Of a DNA stretch of 64,000 nucleotides, positions 40,343 to 49,297 are shown piece after piece (position 1 is the first letter of the stretch; every line of letters starts with the position of its first letter). The stretch is from Candidatus Wallbacteria bacterium (GTDB taxonomy: Bacteria; Muiribacteriota; JAQTZZ01). The stretch lies in the NCBI GenBank assembly GCA_028687545.1, contig JAQTZZ010000002.1, positions 1 through 64,000 on the forward strand. The letters run 5' to 3'. The translations under genes and the position numbers were made by a program. Below the pieces are notes generated by a model. The model saw only the letters and a list, made by a program, of their open reading frames with translations. It searched no databases and was not told where the DNA came from.

Positions 40343-42910
40343 ATGAAATTGATTCAATTGGTTTTAGCTGTTCTGATGATAATGAATTGTTCCATTGTTT
40401 CTGCTCATGATATAGTTTTTCTTCCTGGACAAGGTGTATTGCCTACGCCAACCCCGCATCCTACCCCGACGCCCACGCCAACTCCGACGCCTACGCCAAC
40501 GCCGACCCCCACGCCGACTCCCACGCCCACGCCAACTCCGACCCCATCTACGGAATTAAAAATTATTTTCAGCAGTTACCGTGGAGACTATACCGGCATT
40601 TACATGATGGGTGCGAACGGCAGTGACCAGAAAAGGATCACACCAGTCAATGCCCCCACTTTCAGCCATGCAGTCTCACCGGTTGGAAACAAATTTGCCT
40701 TTGTGACAGATTATATTGACAATCAGCGCGAACTGTATGTGATGGGTACTGACGGGTCTGGCCGTAAAAAAGTCACTGACGACAAAATCTCTGAGATGCA
40801 TATCAGTTATTCAGCAGACGGCAGCTCTCTGGTTTATTCTCTGTTAAATGGTACAGGCAGCGGGCTGTTGGACAAAGCCTACGACATAGTGACAGTGAAA
40901 ATCGATGGCACAGGATGGAAAAACATTACCAATACTCCTGACAGTGAGGATTATGCTTCCTTTGTCCCTGATGGAACAAAAGTAATTTTCGAAGTCACAG
41001 ACAGTACAAAAGCCACAAATATTGGAATAGTGAAAGCTGACGGCACTGGATATACCAAACTCACCACAGACGGAGTCAGCTATTCTCCCTCGATTTCCGG
41101 GGACGGCACCAAGGTCGTATTCAGTTCCAGCCGCGAAGCGGACCTGCAAAGCATTTACATTGGAGATGCCAGCGGGACCAAACCCAAGAAAATCGCCTCT
41201 GTAAAAGAGAAAAACTGCCTGCGTCCGAAGATTTCCGCTGATGGAGCAAAAGTGTATTTTCTGGTGGAAACCGTTTCCGGGATGCAGAAAACTTACGATA
41301 TAGGAATGGTAGGTTCAGACGGCAGCTCGCAGACATTGATCACGACAAAATCCGATGTTACTGATTTCGACGTTGCACCAGACGGCGTCAGTGTGGTCTA
41401 TGCTTCCCAGCATGAGGGGAACCTTCAGATTTATGTGATCAACTCCCAGGCTGGAGGGCCTACCAAGCTGACCACCAATGACGGAGCCGATGCAGAACCC
41501 AGGTGGATCACCTACAAAAATTCCAAAGCGCTGATAAAAATGAGAGTGATTGCAGCCGGGCAGTATCCTGCAGAGGCTCAATCTCTCGACTGCACTGACG
41601 CGGACGATTTCATCGATATCCTGAAATCCCAGAATTATAACCTGGAAGCAGACATCAGGGACAAAGAGATCCTCAAATCCTCTTTTGAACCGCCATCTCT
41701 GATCGATATTATGATGTATACAGGTCGTGGCAGTGCTGATATGGCGACCTTCCAGAACGGCACTTTTTCTTATAGAGACTTCAAATGCAATAATGTCAGG
41801 CACTTGCTGCTCTCCTGCAGCGAATCGCTGACAAACCACTGGGTCAATACTCAAAGAAATAATTCCAGGCTGCTCACAATACTTGGATACCGCATGGCTT
41901 CATTCGACAAACCTGCAGATAACGGCATAATCAAAATCTTCTGCACTGGCATCAACGGCAAATCCACTGATGATGCCCAGGCTTTTTTTGATGCCTGGAA
42001 ACTGGCCAACTGCTCCTATGATCAGGAAACGGCCAGGTGCTGGAGCGGAATCATTAACAATTCCTATTACATGAGCCAGAGCAAATTCGATTTAGTCGAC
42101 ATGGGTGACCCTGGTAACAGTATGTTTTCCAGAGAGGACAACATGGAATCTTCCAAAATTTCGTCGGCTGGATTTAAAGCACATCCGCTGGAAGTCCCAG
42201 TCCCTCTTAAAGAGAATCTCAGCTATGCTTTTACTGTGGAAAAGGCTGTTGACGAGGAATTTCCAGTGATAATGGCTAATCCGATCGAGATACAGCGCCA
42301 GCTTGACTTGAATTCTTTCTTGAACTCAGGCTATGATTGTGAAATTTCCCCATCAGGCGGTCTGCGGATTTTCCGGACCCCTTCAAACCTGAACACTTCC
42401 AAAGGCTTCAGGGAAGCGTATAACGCCACTGTAACTTTCATCGATTCCTATCTGGGCGGCCTCCCGCCTGACGCCGAACTTAAAGAGATCGTTCCTATTG
42501 TCCGTACCAGTTCAGGTACAGATGTATCCATCAATTACTTTCTCTCCTTCGGCAGAGTGGTCGACGGCAAGGAGTTGTCAGGATTCAGCGGAGATTGCCT
42601 GAATTTCCTTGTGGACCGGTTCGGAATTGCTTCGTGCACTGTCCTCTGGCGGCAGCTCGAACAGTCTCCACCACAAAAAGACCTTCGGCTCCTCGATCCC
42701 ATAGAAGCTCTGACCAGGGCGGCTTCTCAGATCTCCTCACTGATCAAAACCGGGGGGAATCTCACTTTCATCAACTTCACTGTGGGATATTATTCACCGT
42801 CTTTCCTGAAATCAGGTCCAGTGCAGTGCAGACCCTGCTATCATTTTATCACTCGCGATGGAAGCAGGATCCATGTCGACGCATGCAACGGCAACCTGTT
42901 CAATGACTAA
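40343..42910 (+). CDS. Secreted Pro-Thr-linker/TolB-propeller/caspase-like protein, copy 1 (catalytic His lost)
   Basis: 855 aa from ATG 40343, where a signal peptide begins (MKLIQLVLAVLMIMN…SAHD); the longer frame from 40169 would bury it. After the signal come ~35 residues of Pro-Thr repeats, a TolB/PD40-like propeller (~75-395; LYVMGTDGSGRKKV, SPSISGDGTKVVF), and a clan CD (caspase/gingipain-like) fold (~400-600). In copy 2 the catalytic pair is GHG…ACC; here it is GRG with Arg462 while Cys492 remains, so peptidase activity is probably lost. The end has a PepSY-like tail (CRPCYHF…HVDACNG). Likely an extracellular or periplasmic binding protein. Confidence 0.85.
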   Translation: MKLIQLVLAVLMIMNCSIVSAHDIVFLPGQGVLPTPTPHPTPTPTPTPTPTPTPTPTPTPTPTPTPTPSTELKIIFSSYRGDYTGIYMMGANGSDQKRITPVNAPTFSHAVSPVGNKFAFVTDYIDNQRELYVMGTDGSGRKKVTDDKISEMHISYSADGSSLVYSLLNGTGSGLLDKAYDIVTVKIDGTGWKNITNTPDSEDYASFVPDGTKVIFEVTDSTKATNIGIVKADGTGYTKLTTDGVSYSPSISGDGTKVVFSSSREADLQSIYIGDASGTKPKKIASVKEKNCLRPKISADGAKVYFLVETVSGMQKTYDIGMVGSDGSSQTLITTKSDVTDFDVAPDGVSVVYASQHEGNLQIYVINSQAGGPTKLTTNDGADAEPRWITYKNSKALIKMRVIAAGQYPAEAQSLDCTDADDFIDILKSQNYNLEADIRDKEILKSSFEPPSLIDIMMYTGRGSADMATFQNGTFSYRDFKCNNVRHLLLSCSESLTNHWVNTQRNNSRLLTILGYRMASFDKPADNGIIKIFCTGINGKSTDDAQAFFDAWKLANCSYDQETARCWSGIINNSYYMSQSKFDLVDMGDPGNSMFSREDNMESSKISSAGFKAHPLEVPVPLKENLSYAFTVEKAVDEEFPVIMANPIEIQRQLDLNSFLNSGYDCEISPSGGLRIFRTPSNLNTSKGFREAYNATVTFIDSYLGGLPPDAELKEIVPIVRTSSGTDVSINYFLSFGRVVDGKELSGFSGDCLNFLVDRFGIASCTVLWRQLEQSPPQKDLRLLDPIEALTRAASQISSLIKTGGNLTFINFTVGYYSPSFLKSGPVQCRPCYHFITRDGSRIHVDACNGNLFND
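40442..40546 (+). repeat. Hexanucleotide Pro-Thr coding tract, copy 1
   Basis: 35 codons of nearly pure Pro-Thr (with one His) written with mixed CCx/ACx codons, mostly CCG/CCC and ACG/ACC. Low complexity; forms an extended linker between the signal peptide and the propeller. Confidence 0.9.
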
Positions 42911-42982
42911 AGCTCAAGAACAGATTTCACCAACTCTTTCAAAATGAAGCTTCCTGTTTAGTCAACATATGTCAAGCCCCAC

Positions 42983-43011
42983 TTGCCTAAAAGACATTTT
43001 TAGACTATAAT
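42983..43011 (+). promoter_or_regulatory. Leaderless promoter of the second caspase-like paralog
   Basis: TTGCCT (42983-42988), 17-bp spacer, TATAAT (43006-43011), then 6 nt and ATG 43018. Same geometry as the promoter of copy 1, and the bases around it (GACTATAATGTA-GTATG) are shared. Confidence 0.75.
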
Positions 43012-43017
43012 GTAAGT

Positions 43018-45648
43018 ATGAAAATATTTCTGTTGATTTTGACGATTTTCCTGATCGTGAATTGTCCTGACATTTCTGCACATGATATAGTTTTTCTTCC
43101 AGGACAGGGTGTATTGCCTAATCCTACCCCACATCCTACTCCGACCCCCACTCCTACTCCAACACCGACTCCTACTCCTACACCTACTCCAACACCGACA
43201 CCGACTCCTACTCCTACACCTACTCCAACACCGACCCCCACTCCTACTCCAACACCGACTCCTACCCCCACTCCAATTTCAGATTTAAAAATCCTGTACA
43301 GCAGTTATCAAAATAATTACACCAGTGTTTTTATGATGGATTCCAACGGAGCCAATCAGAAGAGAATCACACCCGATGCTGCCCCCACTTTTAGCCATGC
43401 AGTCTCTCCTCTTGGAAAAACCTTTGCCTTTGTGACCGATACCCTGGAAGCAGCTCAGCGTGACATGTATGTGATGGGAATTGACGGCTCTGCACGTAAA
43501 AAAGTCACAGATGATAAAACGACTGAAATTCACATTAATTATTCTGCGGACGGCAATTGGCTGGTTTACTCCCTGCAGAACGGATCAGCCAGCCCCAGCG
43601 GGTTGCTTACCAAAATCTACGACCTGGTGGTTGTAAAAACAGACGGCACAGGCTGGAAGAATGTCACCAATACTCATGACAGCGAAGACTTTGCCAGCTT
43701 TTTCCCTGACGGGAAAAAAATAATTTTCCAGGTTACCAACGATTCCAATGAAACATATGTGGCAGTGGTTGGAGTTGACGGCACAGGTTATACCAAACTC
43801 ACCACAGACAAAATGAGTTTCAACCCCTGCGTTTCGGCTGACGGAACTAAGATCGCATTCAATTCCAAGCAGGGCGGGACACAGGAGTGCATCTACATTG
43901 CAGATGCAGACGGCAATAACCCCAAGAAGATAGCTTCTTTAAACGGCCTGAACTGCACCCGCCCTAAAATTTCCGCTGACGGGACCAGAGTCTATTACAT
44001 GGTGGAATCAGTTCCAGGGGTCATGAAAAGTTATGATGTGGGAGAAGTCGCTTCAGACGGCAATGCGCCGCAGCTGGTCACTACCAAATCCAGTGTGCTG
44101 GATTTCGACGTGGCCCCTGACGGGGTAAATGTGGTTTATTCCTCCAAGCACGAAGGTAATCTGGAGATCTATACAGCCAACATCACGCTGGGAGGATTCA
44201 CAAAGCTGACCACCAACCCTGGAGCTGACGCAGAGCCCAGGTGGCTGAACGCCAAATCCGATGTGACTGTAGTCAAAAAAATGAGAGTGCTAGCAGCAGG
44301 TGCTTACTCTCCCCCGAACAAGCCACTCGACAACACGGACGCCGACGATTTCATCGCCGCCTTGAGCGCACAGGGTTATACTCTGGAAGCCGACATCCGC
44401 GATGCAGCGATCAACCAAGCTTCATTCGAGCCGTCCACGCCGATAGACATCCTGATGTACACAGGACACGGCACAGACGACATGGCCTGCCCGCCTAGCG
44501 GAGATACCTATTCATTCAGTGACTGCAAATCCAACAAAGTCAAACACATCATGCTTGCCTGTTGCCTGTCTGTCACAGATAAATGGGTAGACGCCCAGAA
44601 AAACAATTCGAATCTGCTCACTGTACTCGGTTATTACATGATCTCATGGGACAAACCTGCAGACAACGAAATCGCCAAGGCGTTCTGCTCAGGGATCAAC
44701 GGCAAATCCACAGACGATGCCCAGGCCTTTTTCGACTCCTGGAAACTGGCCAACTGCAACTATGATCCGGAAATGGCTAAACGCTGGAGCGGTGTGATCA
44801 ATAAAACTTATTACAAAGGTCAGAGCAAATTTGCTTTTTTCAACCAGGACGATCCCAATGACAACACTTGTTTCAGAGAGGGAACAGAGAGTTTAACCAA
44901 AATCTCAGTCTCAGGACTCAAAGCCAGATCATTGGAAACTCCGATCCAGCTCAGCGACAATCTCAGCTATGCTTTCGCAGTTGAAAAGGCCATTGACGAT
45001 GAATTTCCGGCGATAGTTGCCAATCCTGTCGATGTAAAGCGCCACGTTGATTTGAAATCATTCCGCCGCTTTGGTTATGATTACGAAATTTCCCAGGCAG
45101 GCGGTCTGCGGATTTTCCGGACCCCTTCAAATCTGAACACTTCCAAAGGTTTCTGGCAAGCGTATGCCACTGCTGTAAATTTCATCGAGGCCAATGGCGG
45201 GCTCCCTGCTGACGCCGAACTTAAAGAGATCATACCCATCGTCCGTACCTCATCCGGCATGGATGTGACCATTAATTACTTCCTCTCCTTCGGCAGAGTT
45301 GTAGACGGCAAAGAACTTTCAGGAATCAATGGAGACTGCATAAATCTCCTAGTGGACCGGTTTGGAGTAGCCTCTTACACTGTCCTCTGGCGGCAGCTGG
45401 AAAAATCTCCGCCTCAGAAAGAGTTGATTCTCGATCCAATCGAAGCTCTGAACAGGGCGGCTCCCCAGATATCCTCCCTGATCAAAGCAGGAGCACAAAT
45501 CACTTTCATCAACTTTACAATGGGATATTATTCTCCGTCCTTCAGGCAATCCGGCCCAGTAGAGTGCAGACCCTGCTATCATTTCATCACCAGCGATGGA
45601 AGCAGGATCCACGTTGATGCAGAGAGCGGTAACCTGCTCACTGATTAG
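43018..45648 (+). CDS. Secreted Pro-Thr-linker/TolB-propeller/caspase-like protein, copy 2 (catalytic dyad intact)
   Basis: 876 aa, the same domain order as copy 1 and highly similar along its length. Signal peptide ([15 protein letters not shown]…SAHD), ~53-residue Pro-Thr linker, propeller (~95-415), caspase-like domain (~420-620), PepSY-like end. The hydrophobic strand plus YTGHG gives His484, and HIMLACC gives Cys515 (or 516); this H-G…A-C spacing is the clan CD signature also used by DUF6345-type proteins, so a cysteine peptidase is predicted. Substrate unknown. Begins 107 bp after copy 1 with its own leaderless promoter. Confidence 0.85.
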   Translation: MKIFLLILTIFLIVNCPDISAHDIVFLPGQGVLPNPTPHPTPTPTPTPTPTPTPTPTPTPTPTPTPTPTPTPTPTPTPTPTPTPTPISDLKILYSSYQNNYTSVFMMDSNGANQKRITPDAAPTFSHAVSPLGKTFAFVTDTLEAAQRDMYVMGIDGSARKKVTDDKTTEIHINYSADGNWLVYSLQNGSASPSGLLTKIYDLVVVKTDGTGWKNVTNTHDSEDFASFFPDGKKIIFQVTNDSNETYVAVVGVDGTGYTKLTTDKMSFNPCVSADGTKIAFNSKQGGTQECIYIADADGNNPKKIASLNGLNCTRPKISADGTRVYYMVESVPGVMKSYDVGEVASDGNAPQLVTTKSSVLDFDVAPDGVNVVYSSKHEGNLEIYTANITLGGFTKLTTNPGADAEPRWLNAKSDVTVVKKMRVLAAGAYSPPNKPLDNTDADDFIAALSAQGYTLEADIRDAAINQASFEPSTPIDILMYTGHGTDDMACPPSGDTYSFSDCKSNKVKHIMLACCLSVTDKWVDAQKNNSNLLTVLGYYMISWDKPADNEIAKAFCSGINGKSTDDAQAFFDSWKLANCNYDPEMAKRWSGVINKTYYKGQSKFAFFNQDDPNDNTCFREGTESLTKISVSGLKARSLETPIQLSDNLSYAFAVEKAIDDEFPAIVANPVDVKRHVDLKSFRRFGYDYEISQAGGLRIFRTPSNLNTSKGFWQAYATAVNFIEANGGLPADAELKEIIPIVRTSSGMDVTINYFLSFGRVVDGKELSGINGDCINLLVDRFGVASYTVLWRQLEKSPPQKELILDPIEALNRAAPQISSLIKAGAQITFINFTMGYYSPSFRQSGPVECRPCYHFITSDGSRIHVDAESGNLLTD
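43117..43275 (+). repeat. Hexanucleotide Pro-Thr coding tract, copy 2, with a 36-bp tandem duplication
   Basis: 53 codons of Pro-Thr repeats, longer than copy 1 and with different codon choice (CCT, CCA, ACT, ACA). Two 36-bp blocks (43165-43200 and 43201-43236) are identical but for the last base. Changes by multiples of 6 bp keep the frame, so length may vary between strains. Confidence 0.9.
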
Positions 45649-45677
45649 TACCCATTTCCTACTGACTTGTTTTCAGG

Positions 45678-45683
45678 TAAAAT
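45678..45683 (+). promoter_or_regulatory. Leaderless -10 box of the ABC substrate-binding lipoprotein gene
   Basis: TAAAAT, then 6 nt (TACTTA), then ATG 45690. -35 is poor (TTTCCT at 17 bp). No Shine-Dalgarno before the ATG. Confidence 0.5.
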
Positions 45684-45689
45684 TACTTA

Positions 45690-47171
45690 ATGCTGAGAAA
45701 TATTTTTCTGATTTTGCTTTTCGCCATTACTTCCGGCTGCGGAAAAAACACCATAACTCCGGTTCAGGACAAAGAACACCTGGGCAGCGGAAATAAATCC
45801 GTGTCAGGGGACTCAGCTGTTGTAGCGCTCAGAAATTCACCTCTGAGCTTCAATCCACTGCTTCCTCAAAACGAAACCTCCCAGCTGATTAACCCTCTGC
45901 TATATGCCAGTGTGGTAAAAGAGGAACCTGATGGTTCGTTTACCGGTGATATTGCCAGAAAATGGGAAATCTCCACAGACGGAAAAATCATCACTTTTTA
46001 TCTGAAAAACATTATCTGGTGGCAGGATGCGATCGAACTCACTGTCGCAGACATCAAATTCACCTGTGCTGCGATCAGATCCGGCAACAGCAATCTGCGA
46101 GAAGCTTTTTCCCGCTGCAGCCTGGAAGTAGTGGATGCATACTGTTTCCGAGCCGTATATGATGAGCCTTTCGCCCCTGCTCTCTGCAGCTGGACTGTTC
46201 CAATTCTTCCTTCACACCTGCTGCTTCGTGAAAATCTGCCTGATTCAGCCTTTAATTATCAGCCGATCGGAGCCGGCCCTTTCAGTTTTACCTCCTATTC
46301 ACAGGATGACACACTGATCCTCAGCGCCAGTCAGAGCTATTTTCTCGGCAGACCGTTGCTTGACAAACTCGTATTCAAGATCATTCCCGACACTGGGAAT
46401 GCCATCAATCTGCTGCTTCAGGGGAAGATCGACATTCTGGAACTCGAACCATATCAGTTTCAGAAATACTCCGGCTCAAGCGAGTTTCTGAACCGATTTA
46501 CAGTGTTAAAAAAACCTTGCACAGACTATATCTCAATCAGATTTTCCAAGGGGACTCCTTTAACCGACCGGAATCTTAGAAATGCTCTCTCACTAGCCAT
46601 CGACAGGGAACGCTTTGAAGGACGCCCCATCTCAAGCCCGTTCCCGCCGGATCGCTTTGAAAACCCTGCTGTCAAACCGATGGAATTTTCCCCGGAAAAA
46701 GCCCGCAAACTGTTGGAATCCCGCGGCAGCGGAGCCGGAGGCAATTCAATCTGCCTGAATTATCCGGCTGAGCTTTCGAATCAGGCAGCGATAATCAAGG
46801 ACTCCTGGGAAAAAATCGGAGTTACAGTTACCCTGAAATCAGGGATCACAACAGAAATCACCGGAGAAACAAACGTGTTTCTGGAGCGGAAAGCTTATGG
46901 GTCTGACCCTGAGTTCTGCGACCTGCCTGACGGAGTCCCGGAAATTGCGCGGCTGATGGCTGAAGGCAGGAGAACTTTGAACATGGATCAAAGAAAAGAA
47001 ATATATGGTCAGGTTCAAAAGATCCTGGCCGAAAGTCAGATCATCATCTTTCTCAGCGCGGAATCAGGTTTTTACGCTGCTGACAAGCGCTTTGCCGGGC
47101 TTAAGTTCGTGCCAGGCAGAGGATTCAATTTTCAGGAATGCAGCGTCCCGCAGGAATTGCAAAAGTATTAG
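45690..47171 (+). CDS. Peptide-type ABC transporter substrate-binding lipoprotein (SBP family 5)
   Basis: 493 aa with a lipoprotein signal (lipobox ITSGC, Cys near residue 18). SBP_bac_5 features: SFNPLLPQNETSQLINPLLYASVVKEEPDG, the WWQDAIELTVADIKFT element, and a C-terminal region listing YGQVQKILAESQIIIFL. It would bind oligopeptides, nickel chelates or similar at the outer face of the inner membrane, but no permease or ATPase gene is next to it, so it may be an orphan that shares a transporter or acts as a sensor. Starts 41 bp after the second caspase-like gene, with its own -10. Confidence 0.88.
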   Translation: MLRNIFLILLFAITSGCGKNTITPVQDKEHLGSGNKSVSGDSAVVALRNSPLSFNPLLPQNETSQLINPLLYASVVKEEPDGSFTGDIARKWEISTDGKIITFYLKNIIWWQDAIELTVADIKFTCAAIRSGNSNLREAFSRCSLEVVDAYCFRAVYDEPFAPALCSWTVPILPSHLLLRENLPDSAFNYQPIGAGPFSFTSYSQDDTLILSASQSYFLGRPLLDKLVFKIIPDTGNAINLLLQGKIDILELEPYQFQKYSGSSEFLNRFTVLKKPCTDYISIRFSKGTPLTDRNLRNALSLAIDRERFEGRPISSPFPPDRFENPAVKPMEFSPEKARKLLESRGSGAGGNSICLNYPAELSNQAAIIKDSWEKIGVTVTLKSGITTEITGETNVFLERKAYGSDPEFCDLPDGVPEIARLMAEGRRTLNMDQRKEIYGQVQKILAESQIIIFLSAESGFYAADKRFAGLKFVPGRGFNFQECSVPQELQKY

Positions 47172-47333
47172 AAGTTGTTCCAAGAACTGAGCTTCGCGAA
47201 GTTCTTGGTTACAACTTCTTATCCCCGGAGCGTCCTGAGCATAGCTCGGGACGCGGAGTGGGACTAATAAAATCATCCCAAGCCTCCGGCTTCGGGATGA
47301 GAGCCACTAACAAACAAGTTTGAAAGTGGCTCT
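47171..47333. repeat. Four consecutive stem-loops between convergent genes
   Basis: Stem 1, 47171-47218 (GAAGTTGT…ACAACTTC with an inner AAGAACT/AGTTCTT). Stem 2, 47230-47254 (GCGTCC…GGACGC with GAGC/GCTC). Stem 3, 47274-47299 (CATCCC…GGGATG with AAGCC/GGCTT). Stem 4, 47300-47333, the AGAGCC element. Together they fill the gap exactly, from the last base of one stop codon to the base before the next gene's stop. No long T-run. Confidence 0.7.
47300..47333. repeat. AGAGCC/AACAAA palindromic element, copy 2
   Basis: AGAGCCACTAACAAAC, 2-nt loop, GTTTGAAAGTGGCTCT. The arms pair except the central AA (opposite TT), as in the copies at 15317 and 56317. Ends one base before the stop codon of the minus-strand FGE-like gene. 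Confidence 0.65.
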
Positions 47334-48095
47334 TCACTTCTCCATCACTACCCTGAGTCCGTTCAGAAGATACCATTGCTCTTTGGGGCTTTTATCCCTG
47401 GCTTCCAGATGGCAGAAGTATGAATAATTCCAGAAACACCCGCCCCGCAGAACTTTGAGATTTCCGTTCGTGCACTGCGGATCATTGACAGGGCTGCTGC
47501 CGTAATATTTATCATAATAACTGTCATTGCACCATTCCCGGACATTTCCCAGCATATCGAACAAACCCCATGGATTCGGCTTCTTCAGCCCGACATCGTG
47601 TGTCATGTTTCCGCTGTTGTCGCCATACCAGAGATAATCAGTTTCAATGGAATCGCCCCAGTAAAAATGAGTGATTGTGCCGGCCCGGCAGGCATATTCC
47701 CATTCAGCTTCGGATGGAAGGCGGAACTTGCCGATCCCGCGCAGGTTCAAACGGCCGACAAAGTCCTGGCAGTCGTTCCAGCTTACTTGCTCCACAGGCC
47801 TGTTCGGACCGGAAAAACAGCTGGGATTGAATCCAGTCACTTCTTCCCACTGCCTTTGAGTGACTTCATATCTGCCGAGATAGAAATCCCTGGTGATCCT
47901 GACCAGGTGAGCAGGACAGGCATCTGCCGAATCGGATTCCACCCTGCCCATCGTGAATTCACCAGCTGAGATCAGCACTAATTCCATAGTCACTGAATGC
48001 CCGATATCAATGGTTTTTTCAGTGGCGTCCACAGCTGAGGCTGAAAAGCAAGTGGCAGAGGCCAGAAAAATAAAAATCAGACAAACTATCCGCAT
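47334..48095 (-). CDS. Exported FGE/SUMF1-fold protein
   Basis: 253 aa with a signal peptide (cut near SASA/VD). Formylglycine-generating-enzyme (FGE-sulfatase) fold: GEFTMGRVESD, DFYLGRYEVTQRQWEEVTG, PVEQVSWNDCQDF, FRLPSEAEWEYACRAGT, GNVREWCNDSYY, and VLRGGCFW at the end. Members include sulfatase-activating enzymes but also many proteins that only bind peptides or metals. The paired cysteines of active enzymes cannot be assigned with certainty here. No sulfatase gene is in the window. Transcribed divergently from the haem-binding-like gene with only 42 bp between starts. Confidence 0.88.
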   Translation of the reverse strand: MRIVCLIFIFLASATCFSASAVDATEKTIDIGHSVTMELVLISAGEFTMGRVESDSADACPAHLVRITRDFYLGRYEVTQRQWEEVTGFNPSCFSGPNRPVEQVSWNDCQDFVGRLNLRGIGKFRLPSEAEWEYACRAGTITHFYWGDSIETDYLWYGDNSGNMTHDVGLKKPNPWGLFDMLGNVREWCNDSYYDKYYGSSPVNDPQCTNGNLKVLRGGCFWNYSYFCHLEARDKSPKEQWYLLNGLRVVMEK

Positions 48096-48137
48096 AGATT
48101 AGTTAGATAATAACCAAAATTCTGATAAAATGGAAAC
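48096..48137. promoter_or_regulatory. 42-bp shared divergent promoter region with two near-leaderless start sites
   Basis: Plus strand: TAAAAT (48126-48131), then 6 nt, then ATG 48138. Minus strand: TATTAT (plus-strand 48107-48112), then 11 nt, then ATG 48095, with TTTCCA 18 bp upstream as a possible -35. Neither gene has a Shine-Dalgarno; the two promoters must overlap. Confidence 0.55.
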
Positions 48138-49286
48138 ATGGCTGCTTTTTGGATGCTGGTCTTTTTCCTGACTGCCACTCATCTTTCTGCCGCTGAAACT
48201 GGAAACTCAACGCATTCAGCGCGATCCGAACTCTCAGAGCGGCACGGCCAGATCTTGCAGAGGCTCTTCCCCGTGCTGGAACTGCCCTTTGATTATCCCC
48301 CGGAAACAAAGACAGTGAAAATTCCTCGGAATCTGTCCCTTTGCCCCCCTGTCCCCGTAAATTCAGGCACAATCGTATCTTCCCACAGGATCACATCTGC
48401 TCCAGTGCTGGACGGGATTCAGGACAGCTGCTTCAATCGCCCGGTCAGCATCGACAATCCATTTTTTGAAAACACTCTGATCGCATCCTGTTACGATTCG
48501 GAAAGCGTCTATTTTTTAATCAGATTCGAGAACAGGATTTCTACGGAAGTCTTTCTCCTGAACCTGGAATGGGACAGGGATAAAAAGTCGTATTCAGCTT
48601 CAGATTATGAAGAAGCTGATTATAAATATTATTTACCGCGCAAGAACCTTTTCCTGGATCTTTTCTGGGAAACCGGACCTGGCCTGGAAAAAAGTCTCGG
48701 CAGTCGGAAAAAATGCCTGCTTGATCTGTGGGAATGGGCACCAGGAACCTGCAGCGGATTCCTGGACGACCGTTCAGTCAGGATCCAGTTCTCTGTCTCG
48801 CCCGGTGAGCTGAGGTTCCACCATGGAGAACTGCTGGGCCCTCTGCCTTTCTTTCTCAATCCGAGCTTCCTGGTTTTCGGGCTTGAGGATTCAGACATCG
48901 GCATCCCTCCATACACTGCGATAGATACAATCCCTTCTGAATTCAAGGGGGAAAAGCTGAACTGGTTCAGGGATCAATTACCCTCAGGTTCTGCCGGAGA
49001 TCTCCGGGCAGTCTGGGCGTTCAACGGAAAGCAGGGAGATCTCTCAGGTGCGGCAGCAGCATCAGGAGTGGGAAAATGGTCTCTGGAAATCAGCAGGAAG
49101 CTGCGCACAGGCCATAGCGATGACGTGCAGTTCGAGCCTGGAAAGAAAAGCTCTTACCGTTTCTATTTCCAGTACATGATCCCGGTCTACAGCAAAGACT
49201 TGAAGGGCAGGCAAATCTATGACCCGCTATTGGAGCGCAATCTCGGCAAATTCTTCCCGTACTATACCCTGAAATTTGTGGATTGA
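48138..49286 (+). CDS. Exported protein with ethylbenzene-dehydrogenase-type haem-binding-like domain
   Basis: 382 aa with a signal peptide (first ~19 residues). From ~85 on it follows the EB_dh/CBM9-like pattern: APVLDGIQDSCF, SVYFLIRFENR, DLWEWAPGT, and the near-C-terminal WSLEISRKLRTGHSDDVQF block, which is the typical W-x-E-x-x-R-x-L-x-TG-x-x-DD signature of haem-b-binding subunits of DMSO-reductase-family dehydrogenases. The axial ligands cannot be named with confidence. No molybdenum enzyme gene is nearby, so it may be a stand-alone haem or sugar binder. Confidence 0.62.
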   Translation: MAAFWMLVFFLTATHLSAAETGNSTHSARSELSERHGQILQRLFPVLELPFDYPPETKTVKIPRNLSLCPPVPVNSGTIVSSHRITSAPVLDGIQDSCFNRPVSIDNPFFENTLIASCYDSESVYFLIRFENRISTEVFLLNLEWDRDKKSYSASDYEEADYKYYLPRKNLFLDLFWETGPGLEKSLGSRKKCLLDLWEWAPGTCSGFLDDRSVRIQFSVSPGELRFHHGELLGPLPFFLNPSFLVFGLEDSDIGIPPYTAIDTIPSEFKGEKLNWFRDQLPSGSAGDLRAVWAFNGKQGDLSGAAAASGVGKWSLEISRKLRTGHSDDVQFEPGKKSSYRFYFQYMIPVYSKDLKGRQIYDPLLERNLGKFFPYYTLKFVD

Positions 49287-49297
49287 ATAAACTGTAA

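Noticed and set aside
40442-40546. Possible CRISPR-like array
   Set aside because: Direct hexamer repeats with no spacers; it is coding Pro-Thr.
43005-43271. Minus-strand frame coding an almost pure Val-Gly repeat
   Set aside because: It is the reverse reading of the Pro-Thr tract of copy 2; no ribosome site and no independent support.
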